Part shown: one piece after another, positions 36,601 through 48,400 of the stretch
How positions within the stretch are numbered: position 1 is the first letter of the stretch
Layout: each line of letters starts with the position of its first letter
Source of the DNA: Mansonella perstans
Lineage: Eukaryota > Nematoda > Chromadorea > Rhabditida > Onchocercidae
Assembly (NCBI GenBank): GCA_037074765.1
Contig: JBAMDO010000060.1
Location: 62,001 to 126,000, forward strand
Direction: 5' to 3'
DNA: 64,000 nucleotides
The notes under the pieces: generated by a model
What the model was told of the DNA's origin: nothing
What the model saw: the letters and a program-made list of their open reading frames with translations, nothing else
Database searches by the model: none
Made by a program: the position numbers and the translations under genes

Positions 36601-39600
36601 TACATTCTTTGTTGAAGATACTGTCATGCATGCGTTAGGCTCGCAGTATGCACGGGTAGCCCATACTCTTTTTATGCTTAATTAGACTTAACAATCTTAT
36701 TCCATTTGAATTGGATGCTGAAGACTTACAAGTTATTTCCTTAATTATTCCAAGTTGTTTATGTTCTATAAATTGAGGAATTTTCTAAAATTATCTAATA
36801 AAATTCACTTCGTTATCGAGTTTCCCTCCATAATTTTTTAAATTAATAGCTCAATTATAACTACTTGTCTGTCCTCATTTCAATCGCTATAATATTAATT
36901 ATGTTTGCTCATATATGTATTGAAAAGATCAGTTAATTTATTTCATCAGTTTCCTATAACCTAAATTTTGTTTTGTGATCTTTGTTTCCCACTGCTCCTA
37001 CCTATTTTATCACAAATTGCTGCATGTCCAGCTAGTGATAATTAGTGGAGCTATAAGCTTTCTATTGATATCACTGATACTATCAAGGTTCAAAAGTCTT
37101 CGTGTTACACTCTAAGACTTCTTTCGGTTTCTTTTTGAACCTTAACAAATATTGTAATTCAGGAGAGAGATGCTGTGTTTTTCCATATTTTTTATCCAAA
37201 ACATTACGCAACTGTGATTTATCTTAAATTTTCATACTTGTCAGAGTTGTTCTGTAATAAATTTAATGCGTTTTGAAAAACATGAATTTCGAATAGACTT
37301 TTGAAATAGCTAGAACCATTATCCCCAGACTAGCTTAATTGATAATCCAACTGATAAAGACATCAAAGTGTAAAGTACCATTAGAAATCTCTTTGTTGTT
37401 CAGCCGGCGCATTTGATTATTAATATCTCGTACTCTCGCCCTCAAAGATGAGCAGTATTGAGAAAAGTCATTTCTAGAAAGTTTTCTAGAAATTTATGGC
37501 GAGAATCGTTCGCTAATTTTATTAATGGTTTCAAAAGAACAAAACATTAGAATTTGCGAATAAAGCCTTGCAATGTCATTTATTAACAATAAAATGAATG
37601 ATTAAAAATAACGGAATGTTAACACAAATTTTAATTTTCCTTTGGAAAATTGTCTCTTTTTAAATTAGCTTTAAGAATTTAACTCGCTAACTTCTCTTTT
37701 ACATATAGAGTGACTGAATTTTTGTTCTTATTAATTTTTCATATTTTTCTTCTAAGATTCGCTCAATTACCATTCTGAATCAAATCTTGAAAATTATTGT
37801 CCCTTTCAAACTTTTGGGATCCAGAAAAGATCAAAGCATGAGAGAGAAAGAGAACAAATCAGTTCGACGAAATTGAAGTTACAAATATGCTACTACTGAA
37901 TCTTCATGAAACACATTCAAAAAGCAGATTGCTTTTATCAGCGTAAAATTCACAAACTTAATATAAAGGCAATACATACCATTTTCGAAAGAAGTACAAA
38001 AATCAAACTAAAAATTGAAATAGCGAAGAAATTTGAATCTCAAGCTAAGCTTCTTTTCTCGCTCAATTATTTGGATCGAACATTTACAAGAAAAAAGGTA
38101 GCCATCTTACATGAATACCTATCTTACACCTTATATGGTCAACATTTTAGGATATGTACGGATTATATATATCTGCCTGATACACTCCCTACTTTTAAAT
38201 TCCAAAAATCACAATCAATTTTAAATATCTAAACCGATATTGCAATATTTTTCAGTTAGATTATAAACTATTAGGAAACGATTTCCAGTATCAAGTTATT
38301 ACAAAATATTGAAAGTCCGAGCAGATGCATTTGAGGTCGACTTTAGAACATTTAGTTATAGCTCATATGATTTTCATTTGTGAAGTTCTGCTGGATATTT
38401 TATTTTGATTTATTTTGGATCTGTTTTATCATTCTGAATATCAGTTCGCCGCTTATTGATAAAATGCTTAATTTGTCAAAGTTTTTTTCGGACCCATCTG
38501 TTGGTAAATAAGAATCAGCAAAATCGTTAAGATATTACAGTTTTCCATTTTGGCAAAACATCGGTTTATATTCTATTGAGTTTTTGGAAATATTTTTTGC
38601 TCGCTTTCAAATTCTGATGAAATTTTAGAAAAACTTTCTGAATCAAGTTCTTGCAGATTCTAAGTTTTATATAAAGTTTCATACGAATTATTATCTGTTG
38701 GTGTCTCCTATCAAATATCAATCCACAGAGAGATTTAAATTTATGCGATGAGGAGCTTAATCATACTTCCAAATATTAAGCACGACAAATATCCTCGCTA
38801 GCATCATTAGAGACATGCAGAAACTGTGTTCCTAATGTTATATGATACTTAGAAATTGAGCTGTTTTAACTCAATAGATAAATGAATTTTATGCCTAATG
38901 ATTTAACGCACTTTAGACAAAATGAATTTTCATGAATTAGTTGACCTGAAATTAATTAGAAGAGAATAATTTAACAGATCATATTACGGAATTTCCTGAA
39001 GAGAAATAGGAGAGGATAGATGACCTTGTTAGACTGGCGTCATATGAGATATACAGATACAGTTAAACTGTTTCAAATGGAACAGTTTCGCTGCGTTACA
39101 TGACGATTGTTTGAGTCTTTTTTAATATTCCGAATTACGTTTATTTTTCCGTTATAAATCGATCGACCGGTCTTAACTTTTATTCAAATTTCTCTAATGA
39201 TTTTTTTGTTATCCTTTTTTTGAAATCCCAGATTTTTTTTTTTGCAATTTATGTTGGATTTAATTTAACAATTACAAATTGTGCACATAGAAAAATGATA
39301 TGAAAAATAAATAGGGACAAAAGGAAGTTGGTTTAAATTGACCTAGCATAGGAGTGATAATCTGGGTCATCGTACTGTTAACACCGAATGTGACTATCTG
39401 CTGATGGTAATAAGGCGATCAGTGTCATCAGCAACAGCAGCAGTGGTAAAGGTTAACAGCATAAGAACATACTGCTGAATCACGCAATATTGAAACCATC
39501 ATATTTTTCTGGTAGCTTCACCTTCATCATTGTGAAATTTGCACTTAATTTTGCCAAAATTGAATCTTAAAAAAGGTAATTTTTCGTACTTTGTTTCAGT

Positions 39601-40529
39601 TCATGTATTTCACAACGATCTCTGGAATCTCCTAACATTATTGCTTCTGTTGATTTCTGTTGCAGTGTCATAAAGATCAGATTAACTTAGTCTCGAAACT
39701 ACGTGTACTTTAAATCAGCAAATTTGTTCAAAAAAATTAGAAAAATATTAATATACGTCTGCAGCAGATTAATTAAAATATGAATCATTTAATTGAACTG
39801 TGTTCTCATTATTACTTTGTCAGCTCTGAACTTATCATACAGAAAATGTAATGAACTTGTGCAGTTGATTTTTAGGTTGAATTAAACAGTAGCATTAGTT
39901 TTATCTAAAGAAGCCTCATGGAAGATGTCATAATCATAAGTTTGCAATTCTTTGCAGTACGATAGGCCAAACTTCAATTTTGTAACTAGTAAAAAGATCA
40001 GCTTGCTATCATCTTTAAAAAAAAAGTGCATCTTAAAAATGCAATGTAAAAGAAGACGAACTTCAAAAGAAAATTTCTGTAAACAGTAAACGATAAAAAT
40101 TGGTAATAATTTAATCGATATGGGATTTCTAAATCAAAACTATTTTTTCCATCTTTCTTTTATTTTTCTTTCCGAAAAAAAAATTTTTAATTCGAAAGAA
40201 AGTTAGAAAACGAGTTAAATAACATTAAGGTAACAAATTAAGTATTAGAAAGCAACGAAGAAAACAAACTGGAAATTGATTGGAAATTCTACGCGCTACG
40301 ATTTAGCGTCTCCCAAGCATGTCCAATGTTTATAGAGCTAACTTCTTTTTTGATTTCAGCATTTATAGTTCTGGATAATTGAATTTAACTTATTTTTTTT
40401 GCATTTGCTAATTTCAAGGTTTGCTCACATGAATCGCTTACAGTGCTGTTGGGTTGAATGTCTAGCTCCCTTAGATTTTATCTGTCTAATGGAGTTACTT
40501 CTAGCACTATCATTTAATGGCATAGTTTA

Positions 40530-40552
40530 AAGCCCCAATCCTGTTGGGGCTT
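40530..40552. other. Nine-pair GC-rich hairpin
   Basis: AAGCCCCAA-TCCTG-TTGGGGCTT is a perfect inverted repeat with a five-base loop, about 490 bases upstream of the second collagen. It stands out from AT-rich flanks. Its role is unknown; the stem is too short for a typical miRNA precursor. Confidence 0.5.
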
Positions 40553-41030
40553 ACATTTCAGGATTTAAAATTTTTTTAAAACCCAGAAAACATAGCAGAG
40601 ATTGAAAATAGTTTCATTTTCTGAAAATTCGTAGATCATCATATTTGTTTCTGGCATTTTCTTTCATTTGAATATAATCTATTTAATTTTTATAAACTTA
40701 ATTTAACTTTTAGGCCATTATTTCTCATTCTTCCTTATAATACTAAACTACAATCCTTTATTAAAATAAAGTGAAGCAAAGAGAAGGCTACAGATCGGTT
40801 CGTTTAATTTTTTCGAGAGATATGGAGCGACACAAGAGTACAGAAAGGTTTCTTATTTGCTGGTTCAATTTAGTTCATAAAAATGATAATGCTTAAATTC
40901 TAATATCAAACATTTCTTAGTTCTTCAATCATGAAGATGAGATCAGAATTAGTAAAGCAGTTGTAGGCTAGCTATCTGATTTAAGTATTTTAAGATTTAA
41001 GGACAAAATTTAAGTATTTTCCATAAAGAA

Positions 41031-41038
41031 TTTTCAGC
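41031..41038 (+). promoter_or_regulatory. Likely trans-splice acceptor of the second collagen
   Basis: TTTTCAG (41031-41037) matches the nematode splice acceptor and lies one base before the ATG at 41039, as is common for spliced-leader addition sites. A 5' UTR intron end is the alternative. Confidence 0.5.
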
Positions 41039-42646
41039 ATGGAACAGTCTTTCCAATCAGCACTGACCATGCGACAGCGCATTTATCACTTTGTTACCGG
41101 TCTACAAATCGCTTGTAGTTTCATATCACTACTGATATTGTGTATTACACTACCCGTTATGTATAATAATATTCAAACAACAATTGATTATGTTGATAAT
41201 GGAATGCAATTCTGTGAGGTATACTATCCAACTCAGTTTCCCAATTGAAAAGAGCTTAAGGAATTAGTCGCAGATTTTATTAGTAAGTTTTTAAGAACTG
41301 AAATTGTAGGCTTTTTGCACTTAATTTAAAAAATTTTTCAAAGTCTCTACCTAAATTACAGCATTCAAACGAAGAAGCATTACTGGAAGTAGAACGAGGT
41401 AAATTTTATATTGCTTCAAACAGGACAAAACGTCAAACTTTTGATCGGAACGATGATTTTCAGGTTATTTTTGTGATCCATCTGAATTCAATGGTGTTAA
41501 TACATATCCTGTACTAAAAATTCTTTCGGCTTCAAATTCTTGTTAACATGATTCTTATTTTCTTTTTTATAGGCTTTGAATCCGTTCCACGGAGATTCCA
41601 TGTTGGATGAAGTGACTGGCATACCAATCGAAACAGAATGCCCGGGTTGTTGTATTCCTGGTCCACCAGGACCGCGTGGTGCAGGAGGTTTACCGGGTAA
41701 GCCTGGACCTCCAGGACCAGCAGGCAGACCTGGTATTCCTGGAACAACTCCAAACCAAACATGTCCAATACAAACAAATCGGCCACCTCCACCTTGTCGT
41801 CCATGTCCAAAAGGTCCTCCGGGTATTAAAGGGTGGCCCGGATTTCCAGGCGATCCAGGTCCAGTAGGAGAACCTGGAGTAAAGGGTAAGTTCTATTTGT
41901 TTGCAATACTTTTTTTTCTAATTATATGCTAACTCCACTTTCAAATATTTCCAGGTAAAGACGGTGAAGACGGTGAACCAGGTGAACCAGGACCGCAAGG
42001 GCCACCAGGTTTTCAAGGGAGCCCTGGTGTGCCAGGTGATAAAGGCCCAACACCAGAAGCCGAACTTAAAGAAGGCCCACCTGGTTTTCCAGGACCACTT
42101 GGACCCATTGGCCCTCCTGGCCTTCCGGGATTACCTGGGCGAAACGGAATGACAGGCTAGTTTATTTCTTATGAGAACTTAAATTATATCCAAAACGAAA
42201 TTAAAAAATGTTAATTTTAGGGTCACAAGGAGAACGTGGATGGCCAGGTTTACCAGGCGAGCCAGGCGAACCCGGATATCCTGGTCCAGAAGGTCCACCA
42301 GGTGAACAAGGACCTCCAGGTAAGCTTTTCTAGACTTAAAGAAGAATTGAATTTTAGAAAAATTATAAATATGGCACGCCATAAAGAAAATTGAATTTTA
42401 GAAAGATTGTAAACATGACACACCATCAAATTAAAATCATCTCTTTGTTTGTAAATTTACCTTTCCAATACATAATCTATTTATCACGATACATCAATTC
42501 ACATCCTTATTTCTCTGATCTTACCCTCCTGTAATTCAATTTCAGGAGAACCGGGAATATGTGTTTGTCAGAATGTTGATTCAATTGTCCTCGTTAATCC
42601 ATCTGCTTCTCAACCTCGGATAGCGGAACATGTGCAAGTAAAATAA
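41039..42646 (+). CDS. Cuticle collagen
   Basis: Exons 41039-41218, 41362-41463, 41573-41885, 41955-42155, 42221-42319 and 42546-42646 give 331 residues. Visible in order: a membrane-anchor helix ([20 protein letters not shown]), NRTKRQ as probable processing site, [11 protein letters not shown] at the start of Gly-X-Y, a TPNQTC ... [12 protein letters not shown] interruption, a second Gly-X-Y block with [11 protein letters not shown], and the ending [16 protein letters not shown]. The layout matches the collagen at 33850, so they are probably old tandem paralogues; this one has only a short tail after CVC. The junction after 42155 fits only a GC donor (G/GCTAGT) in phase. Collagens of this class are secreted by the hypodermis and built into the cuticle. 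Confidence 0.9.
42338..42426. repeat. 45-base tandem duplication in collagen intron
   Basis: AAAGAA(G/A)AATTGAATTTTAG begins two adjacent near-identical units, 42338-42382 and 42383-42426, just after the exon ending at 42319. They differ at a handful of bases. Confidence 0.8.
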
Positions 42647-44130
42647 TTTAGCAACTGACATTTAAAACACGTCAATTTAAAACACGTCGATGGCTGGTGA
42701 AAATGTAGAACGTAATGGTTAGTAGCAACAGATTAGTATTCTTAAAATAGTTTCCATTTAACTGATTTAATTTCATTATCATAGACTATTGTTCTTCCAG
42801 CAGGTCAACAATGACCAAGCAGAAAAATGCACAAGACAAAATAAAATGATTGGTTACTTAGTAAGCATTGCTGATTAAAGAATAAGACATCTCATTTTTT
42901 AACCTTCAAAATGATTTGCAAAAAAGAGTGGTAAAGTACGATTATCACTGAGCTATTTTAATTTCAAAAAAGCTCTTTTTGACAATTGATTCAAGTAATT
43001 TTAAATTAGAGAGAATGCCTTTAAAATTTCAGTAAGACCTAAAGCTGAAAAATAATTATGCCTTAATCCCATATAAATTCAGTGATGTCCGAAATCCACA
43101 TTGCTTCTTAGCGGAAATCTATTACACAGATATACATAAAAACTTATTCAAACAATTCAAACAATTTTCTGTTTTTCAGAGATTTTCAATTCATCATTGA
43201 TTTGAATGTGAAATATTGAACCATTGTAGACTGTTAGTTTTTCTGCTTATTTTTGTTATTCAATGAAGTAGCAATACTTTAACGAGGGGTTGAAACAGAT
43301 CCTTACAAATGAAATCATTTGTGTCATTGTCGTTGAAATTCGGCAGCCATCTGCGACTATGAATGAATATAAATTGCGGCGCAACTTTGAAAATGTTCCA
43401 GAAATTTTGCGAAATTTGTTTAAAACTATTTTAAAATGTATAGTTTGCAATAACCATCAATTATCAAAACTTTGAAAACTATTCTTTAATAAATTTTGTG
43501 ATCCTAATTATATGATGAATCATGATTTGAAGCTAAGTCAATCTGTGTGGCTGCAAATATATCATTATGTATAGATGCTATTAGTATCAGTAATAAATCT
43601 TGCCTTGTTCTTGCCATCGAATTCTGAAAGATATACGCATAATTAGTGCAATTTCTATTTTGTCATAAGGAGGTGTCGACTTGTTGGAATTTTAAATGAC
43701 GTGATCTGACTGCAACATTGTAAGTGGGCATTCGCATGCTGCTGCAACACCTTTTCTCTCAATATTTCACACTGTTAAACACACAGCTTTGCGTTGTTCC
43801 GAAAGAGTAGGGAAATTTGAAACTCCATTTCTTGAAATTTATTATAAATAAAAAAAGAAAATAATGATTGCAACGTATTTTTTTTCCAATTTTTCAAAAA
43901 GAACACGCAGCTGGATTTATGATATTGTAAATTTTCGAAATTCATATTGAAATGAAAATGCAAAAGATCGTCAGGTGAGTTGAAGAAGCTCTTCATCAAT
44001 CAAATTATAAACAAAAACGATATCTGCACACTTTGCAGTTAAAGGCTATCTCAATCCTAATAATTTTTTCGGCTCAAGCATCGAGTCAGATCTCACAAGC
44101 GGAGACTCTTTATCCAACATTATTCGACAC
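42647..44130. other. Convergent intergenic region
   Basis: This 1.5 kb gap lies between the second collagen (+) and the candidate membrane protein (-). The reading frames here are AT-driven. I looked on the minus strand for further membrane-protein exons and found none with a good acceptor. Confidence 0.45.
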
Positions 44131-45400
44131 TTAAATAGTGATTCTTTCGTTTACTCGTAATGTGAGTGTCAAACCTGCAAAAAAGTTATTGCATATTCAT
44201 TATTTAAATGGAGCTCTGAGCAAAAGCATTTGACGAAATTCTAATTTCAACTAACAAAATTTTATTTTTAATTTGAATTGCATAACCTGCGAAGAAGGTA
44301 AGGAAATATGCGTAAAATCCTTCATGTATAGCAGGGTAGAGACGTTGTTTCATTTGTAAACAACGCAAAATAGCAGTTAGCACTCCGATAATTACTGAAA
44401 GGCGCAAAAGTTGCCAAACCGTTCGATTCTTATTCCGAAAGCCGGAGATTCTAAATGAGTTCTGGGATTTTTTTCTAATAAGATCAAATTCAGTTTCCAT
44501 CTTCCTTTTCAAATGTATTAATTTTAAGAGTTTTTTGATAGACTTACGACAAGAAGATCCATATAATGAAAACAAGAAGAGTGGAATAAATAATGCGCTC
44601 TGAATATCCGCAAACTGACAATTGGTGTTGAAAGATGTCACCAGCTGATTTGGTGCTCAGTTCGAAATCAGTTTTTTGATTCAACGACCTGAAATTCTTT
44701 TTTCATAGTGCAACCATAAAAATAAACATTAAATCAATTGAATTGATTTCATCTTATTCCAAAGTGTGCAAAGTCAAAAAAAGCATTTCAAGATGACTGC
44801 ATCGATCAAATTTGGCAAATAACTTGAATAATTTCAAACTGACTTTACGATTTCAGATTATTTTTTAAATCCTAAAATTTATGTGAGGGTAATTTTGGCA
44901 AGTATAACTAATTTTCGTTTCAAAAACTTCAATTTCCAATGAAAATTTTATAGCATCGAATCGATGTCACTCAAACAAGCGCTGTTAACAAGGAATTACT
45001 CGTTGAACAAAAAACAAATTTATCTCATTCGCGACATCTAATTTTCGATGCTTTAAATGACAAAAAGTTTAATTATTTCTGCCCTTTAATATATCTCAGA
45101 AAATTTGTTGTAATAAACAAACAGATTAGGAAATCCAATATTTGTTTTAAATTTTGTAACAAAAATATAGAATTGTACAGAATGTGTTGGCGTTTGTAAA
45201 CTTAGACCAAGTATAGTGATTTGAAAGCTCATTAATAAAATATACCAAACATATCCATGAATCCACACTGGGCTGAACAGGAAGTCGAATATCTGATAAT
45301 TGAAAAATGAAGCAATCAAGAGTCGAAAGCAAAAATTAATATATTGTCGAATGACTGCTTCAGTTGGTGATACTTCTTCAGATACCAAGAAATTAGCCAT
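44131..45400 (-). CDS. Candidate multi-pass membrane protein, possibly TMEM135-like
   Basis: Exons 45400-45179, 44644-44287 and 44174-44131 join in phase to 207 residues. The first exon follows a TATTTCAG acceptor 16 bases before the ATG, which could be a trans-splice site. Hydrophobic stretches are seen in FSPVWIHGYVWYILLMSF, SALFIPLFLFSLY, LLRLSVIIGVLTAIL and GFYAYFLTFFAG. The LRLSVIIGVLTAILRCL ... IHEGFYAYFLTFFAG part recalls the C-terminal helix pair of TMEM135, a peroxisome/mitochondria-linked protein, but that protein is about twice as long and this model stops soon after. Exon 2 contains a GTAAGT that would break the frame if used. Treat the family and the 3' end as uncertain. Confidence 0.4.
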
Positions 45401-48400
45401 TATTTGCCAACAGCCTGAAATATCTTAAAATAATTAAACAATTGAAGGTATTTTTGCTAGAAGTTTTTTCGCTGCCATGAAGACGTGACTTTTTCAAGAA
45501 TAATTTTTTCAATGAAATGATTAATTTATATTGATTAAGGAACAAAAAAATACTTAAAACAAACATTTAGTGCGTTACCATGCAGTCTGTCAGATTATTT
45601 CACATTGACTGTAATCACAGATTTTATTTCTGGTTATCCCAGAAAAATTTTTTCCCGATAAGCTGTGGGAACCACTTAATAATTTCATTATGAAAAAAAC
45701 TTCCAAATCTCACCCTATTATTAATGAAATGCTTTAGAAGCCATTTAGCATTTAATTTTATCTTAAAATGTGACATTAAATTAATGTTCAAGTGAAAGTA
45801 TTGTTGGAAGCTGAAATAAAATGATTTATTGATGATTTCATTAAATAATTATTTCTAAACTGTCTTACCTTATTCTACTTCAGCTTTTAGCATAACGAAT
45901 ATTGAACTAAGGGATAGCAATTTTGTATTAGAGAGGAATGAAAATGATGTTGATATTGAGTAGTTCTTGTATCATACGCAAAATTTTCAAGGACGTCCTA
46001 AATTTGATTCATCTTGGCATAAGGGTAGGTCGGGATTACATTTTAAAATAGTTCTAGACAACAAGAGAAGTCGAAATTCATAATTAGTGCAATCGTTGTT
46101 GATGAATCTGAAATTTTTTTTTAAAAAGATTTTTATAACAGTTAAATGATGGAGATGACATCAGATTGCAACATATGTCAATGTTTTAACACGAAAAAAA
46201 TTTGTTTAAAGATATTTTTTATCGTTCATAAATTGCAGCGATTTAACCTCATTTTTTTTCAAAATTCATGGCAGTGTCTGACACTAATTGACATATTTGG
46301 AACAAATACTTCTTCTACTTTCTATACAAAATGCTGAAATCATTTGTTATTAATTACTGTTGAACTCTTTCAATAAATAAATCAATGAGTTAATGTTGTG
46401 ACATATTTTATAAAAGAGTGATTATTTCGTGTATTTTATCTTTGATTTGATAAAGTTCAATTTCACGTTGGATTTTTATTGAAGTTCGTGGAAGAGATAA
46501 ATTCCACTTAGTTCCCTTCTCGAAAACTTGCGTAAAATATTTGCTCCTTTCATTTAATCTGGTGTTTGCTGATAATGTAGGGAATTTCTTAAAAAATTTG
46601 CAGGAACAAAGATTAAGAGAGTTAACTTTGTGAAAAGGATAACTTTCTTCGACAAAGTAGTACGTCTTTTAAAGGGATTCTGCTGTTGAAAACTTGATCG
46701 AAATCACAGATTAGGAAATGATGATATGCATGAAATTATGCTAATATGGATGAGGATGAATTTATTCTATGCTACTTCTTCCTTCCTTGATTAATCCATT
46801 CGCTTTATGGTCATTACATTCTCAACTTAGCAAAGTTTGCTAACTTACCACTTAGCAAACTATCACTTTGAGTCTTTGCAAGATTTACAGGAATGCTCCT
46901 TCAGAAACCATTAAATAGCAATTAACTTTTTTTGATTTAAACTCCAATTACTTTTATTTATTTCAAAACCATTAAATAGCAATTATCTCGAGGCCCCCCC
47001 AGTTATTAGCTAGTTTTTTTTGCCATTGCGATTGAAAACGAAGCTTAAGTTACATTAGCCAAAACAATAATAATTTGTTTTAAATTTAAAAGTTAATGAT
47101 GCAAATTAATAACAAATGTTTGCTGCTAATTTCCTGAATATTATGATCTTAAGTTACAAAATTTTTCTGCAGTTTGAAATATATATCAGAGAAACAAGAG
47201 CAGCTGCCTTTCAATCGTCTTTACAATCCTTTCCTCTCAAATCAAATTCATATTTAGAATTAGATACTCTCAAACTTTTCAACTTTTTCTTGCTCCAAGA
47301 TGCAGCTTTTCTTCTTTGTAACTATAAAATCTTTCTCCTCAGCCATTACAAATTGTGGGCAACAACAAATTCCATTGTAAAAACGACATGTACTTACACT
47401 TTTTATTTCTTATCTTCGAACCCTAGACGCTCCTGTCAGTGACATCTAATTGCATTTCTTTGCTCAGTTCAAAAAAATTTTGTTATATTAAAATTTATTC
47501 AATTCTTGTGACAATTCACAATCGAATTTTTTATTTTCAACATTATTAGAACCAAAATTCATCATATTTTTAGTATCGCGGAAATTTATGTTGCTTACAT
47601 CTTATATATGTCACTATCTCTAAACGGTCTACAGCTTCTCCCACATATGTTTTTGATCGTTGACGAAATTTATATAATTTTGCAGATTTAATACAAACTG
47701 TTTGAAGTTAAATGTTTGATTTTGCAAAACTTTCGGTAATAAAATTGGTGATGTTAACCGATAGGTTCAGTAATTTTCAAACCTTTTGATAATAGTGATT
47801 TCATATGTACTTAACTGCTCATTTATCAGAAATTGAAATAGCATAAGGACATTTGAAACTACTGGAAACATAATCAAATAAATCTTCTTTTTGCACAGCT
47901 GCTCCCATCCAGCAAGTAATATCAGCAGAGATCAAGTATCGTCTAATTACACAACTTCTTCATCTTTCCTTTTATTTTCATTACTTTATTTCTAACTTTG
48001 AGTTATATAAATTTATCCAATTCTTTTTTGCAATTTTTATCTACACTACAACCTATTAGTTGTATTTTAATCTCAGTGATAAAATTTTTTTCTTCATATC
48101 TTCATATTTTTTATTAACAGATGGGGAAAAAGTATAGGAAGGAAACAAAGTACGAGGAAAAACGATGAAAGGAAATTTGTTTTATCCTTAATCACAATTA
48201 CCGTATCTGAGTGTGATAATACATTAGTCATTTCAAAACTGATGAAAGCAAAAACTTCCAGTGACTCAATTACAAATGTATTTTAATTTTAACTGTATCT
48301 CTCTCTCATATTTTTAACCAGTCATAACTGAATTTTCAAAGATTATGCATAGAAATACATTTCTATGAATAAATCTAACTGATCGTATTCTTATACTTCG

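Larger units (their letters stand above)
36601..41038. other. Intergenic region between the two collagens
   Basis: This 4.4 kb gap is AT-rich. A 108-codon open frame at 37906-38232 has no family motif and no splice context, so I do not call it. A strong hairpin sits at 40530-40552. A TTTTCAG acceptor precedes the second collagen ATG by one base. Confidence 0.55.

Noticed and set aside
37906..38232. 108-codon open frame between the collagens
   Set aside because: Composition is Lys/Ile/Phe/Leu-rich as expected from AT-rich DNA, with no motif, acceptor or partner exon.
47116..47442. 108-codon open frame in the region before rapsyn
   Set aside because: No homology pattern, no acceptor, low-complexity AT-driven composition.
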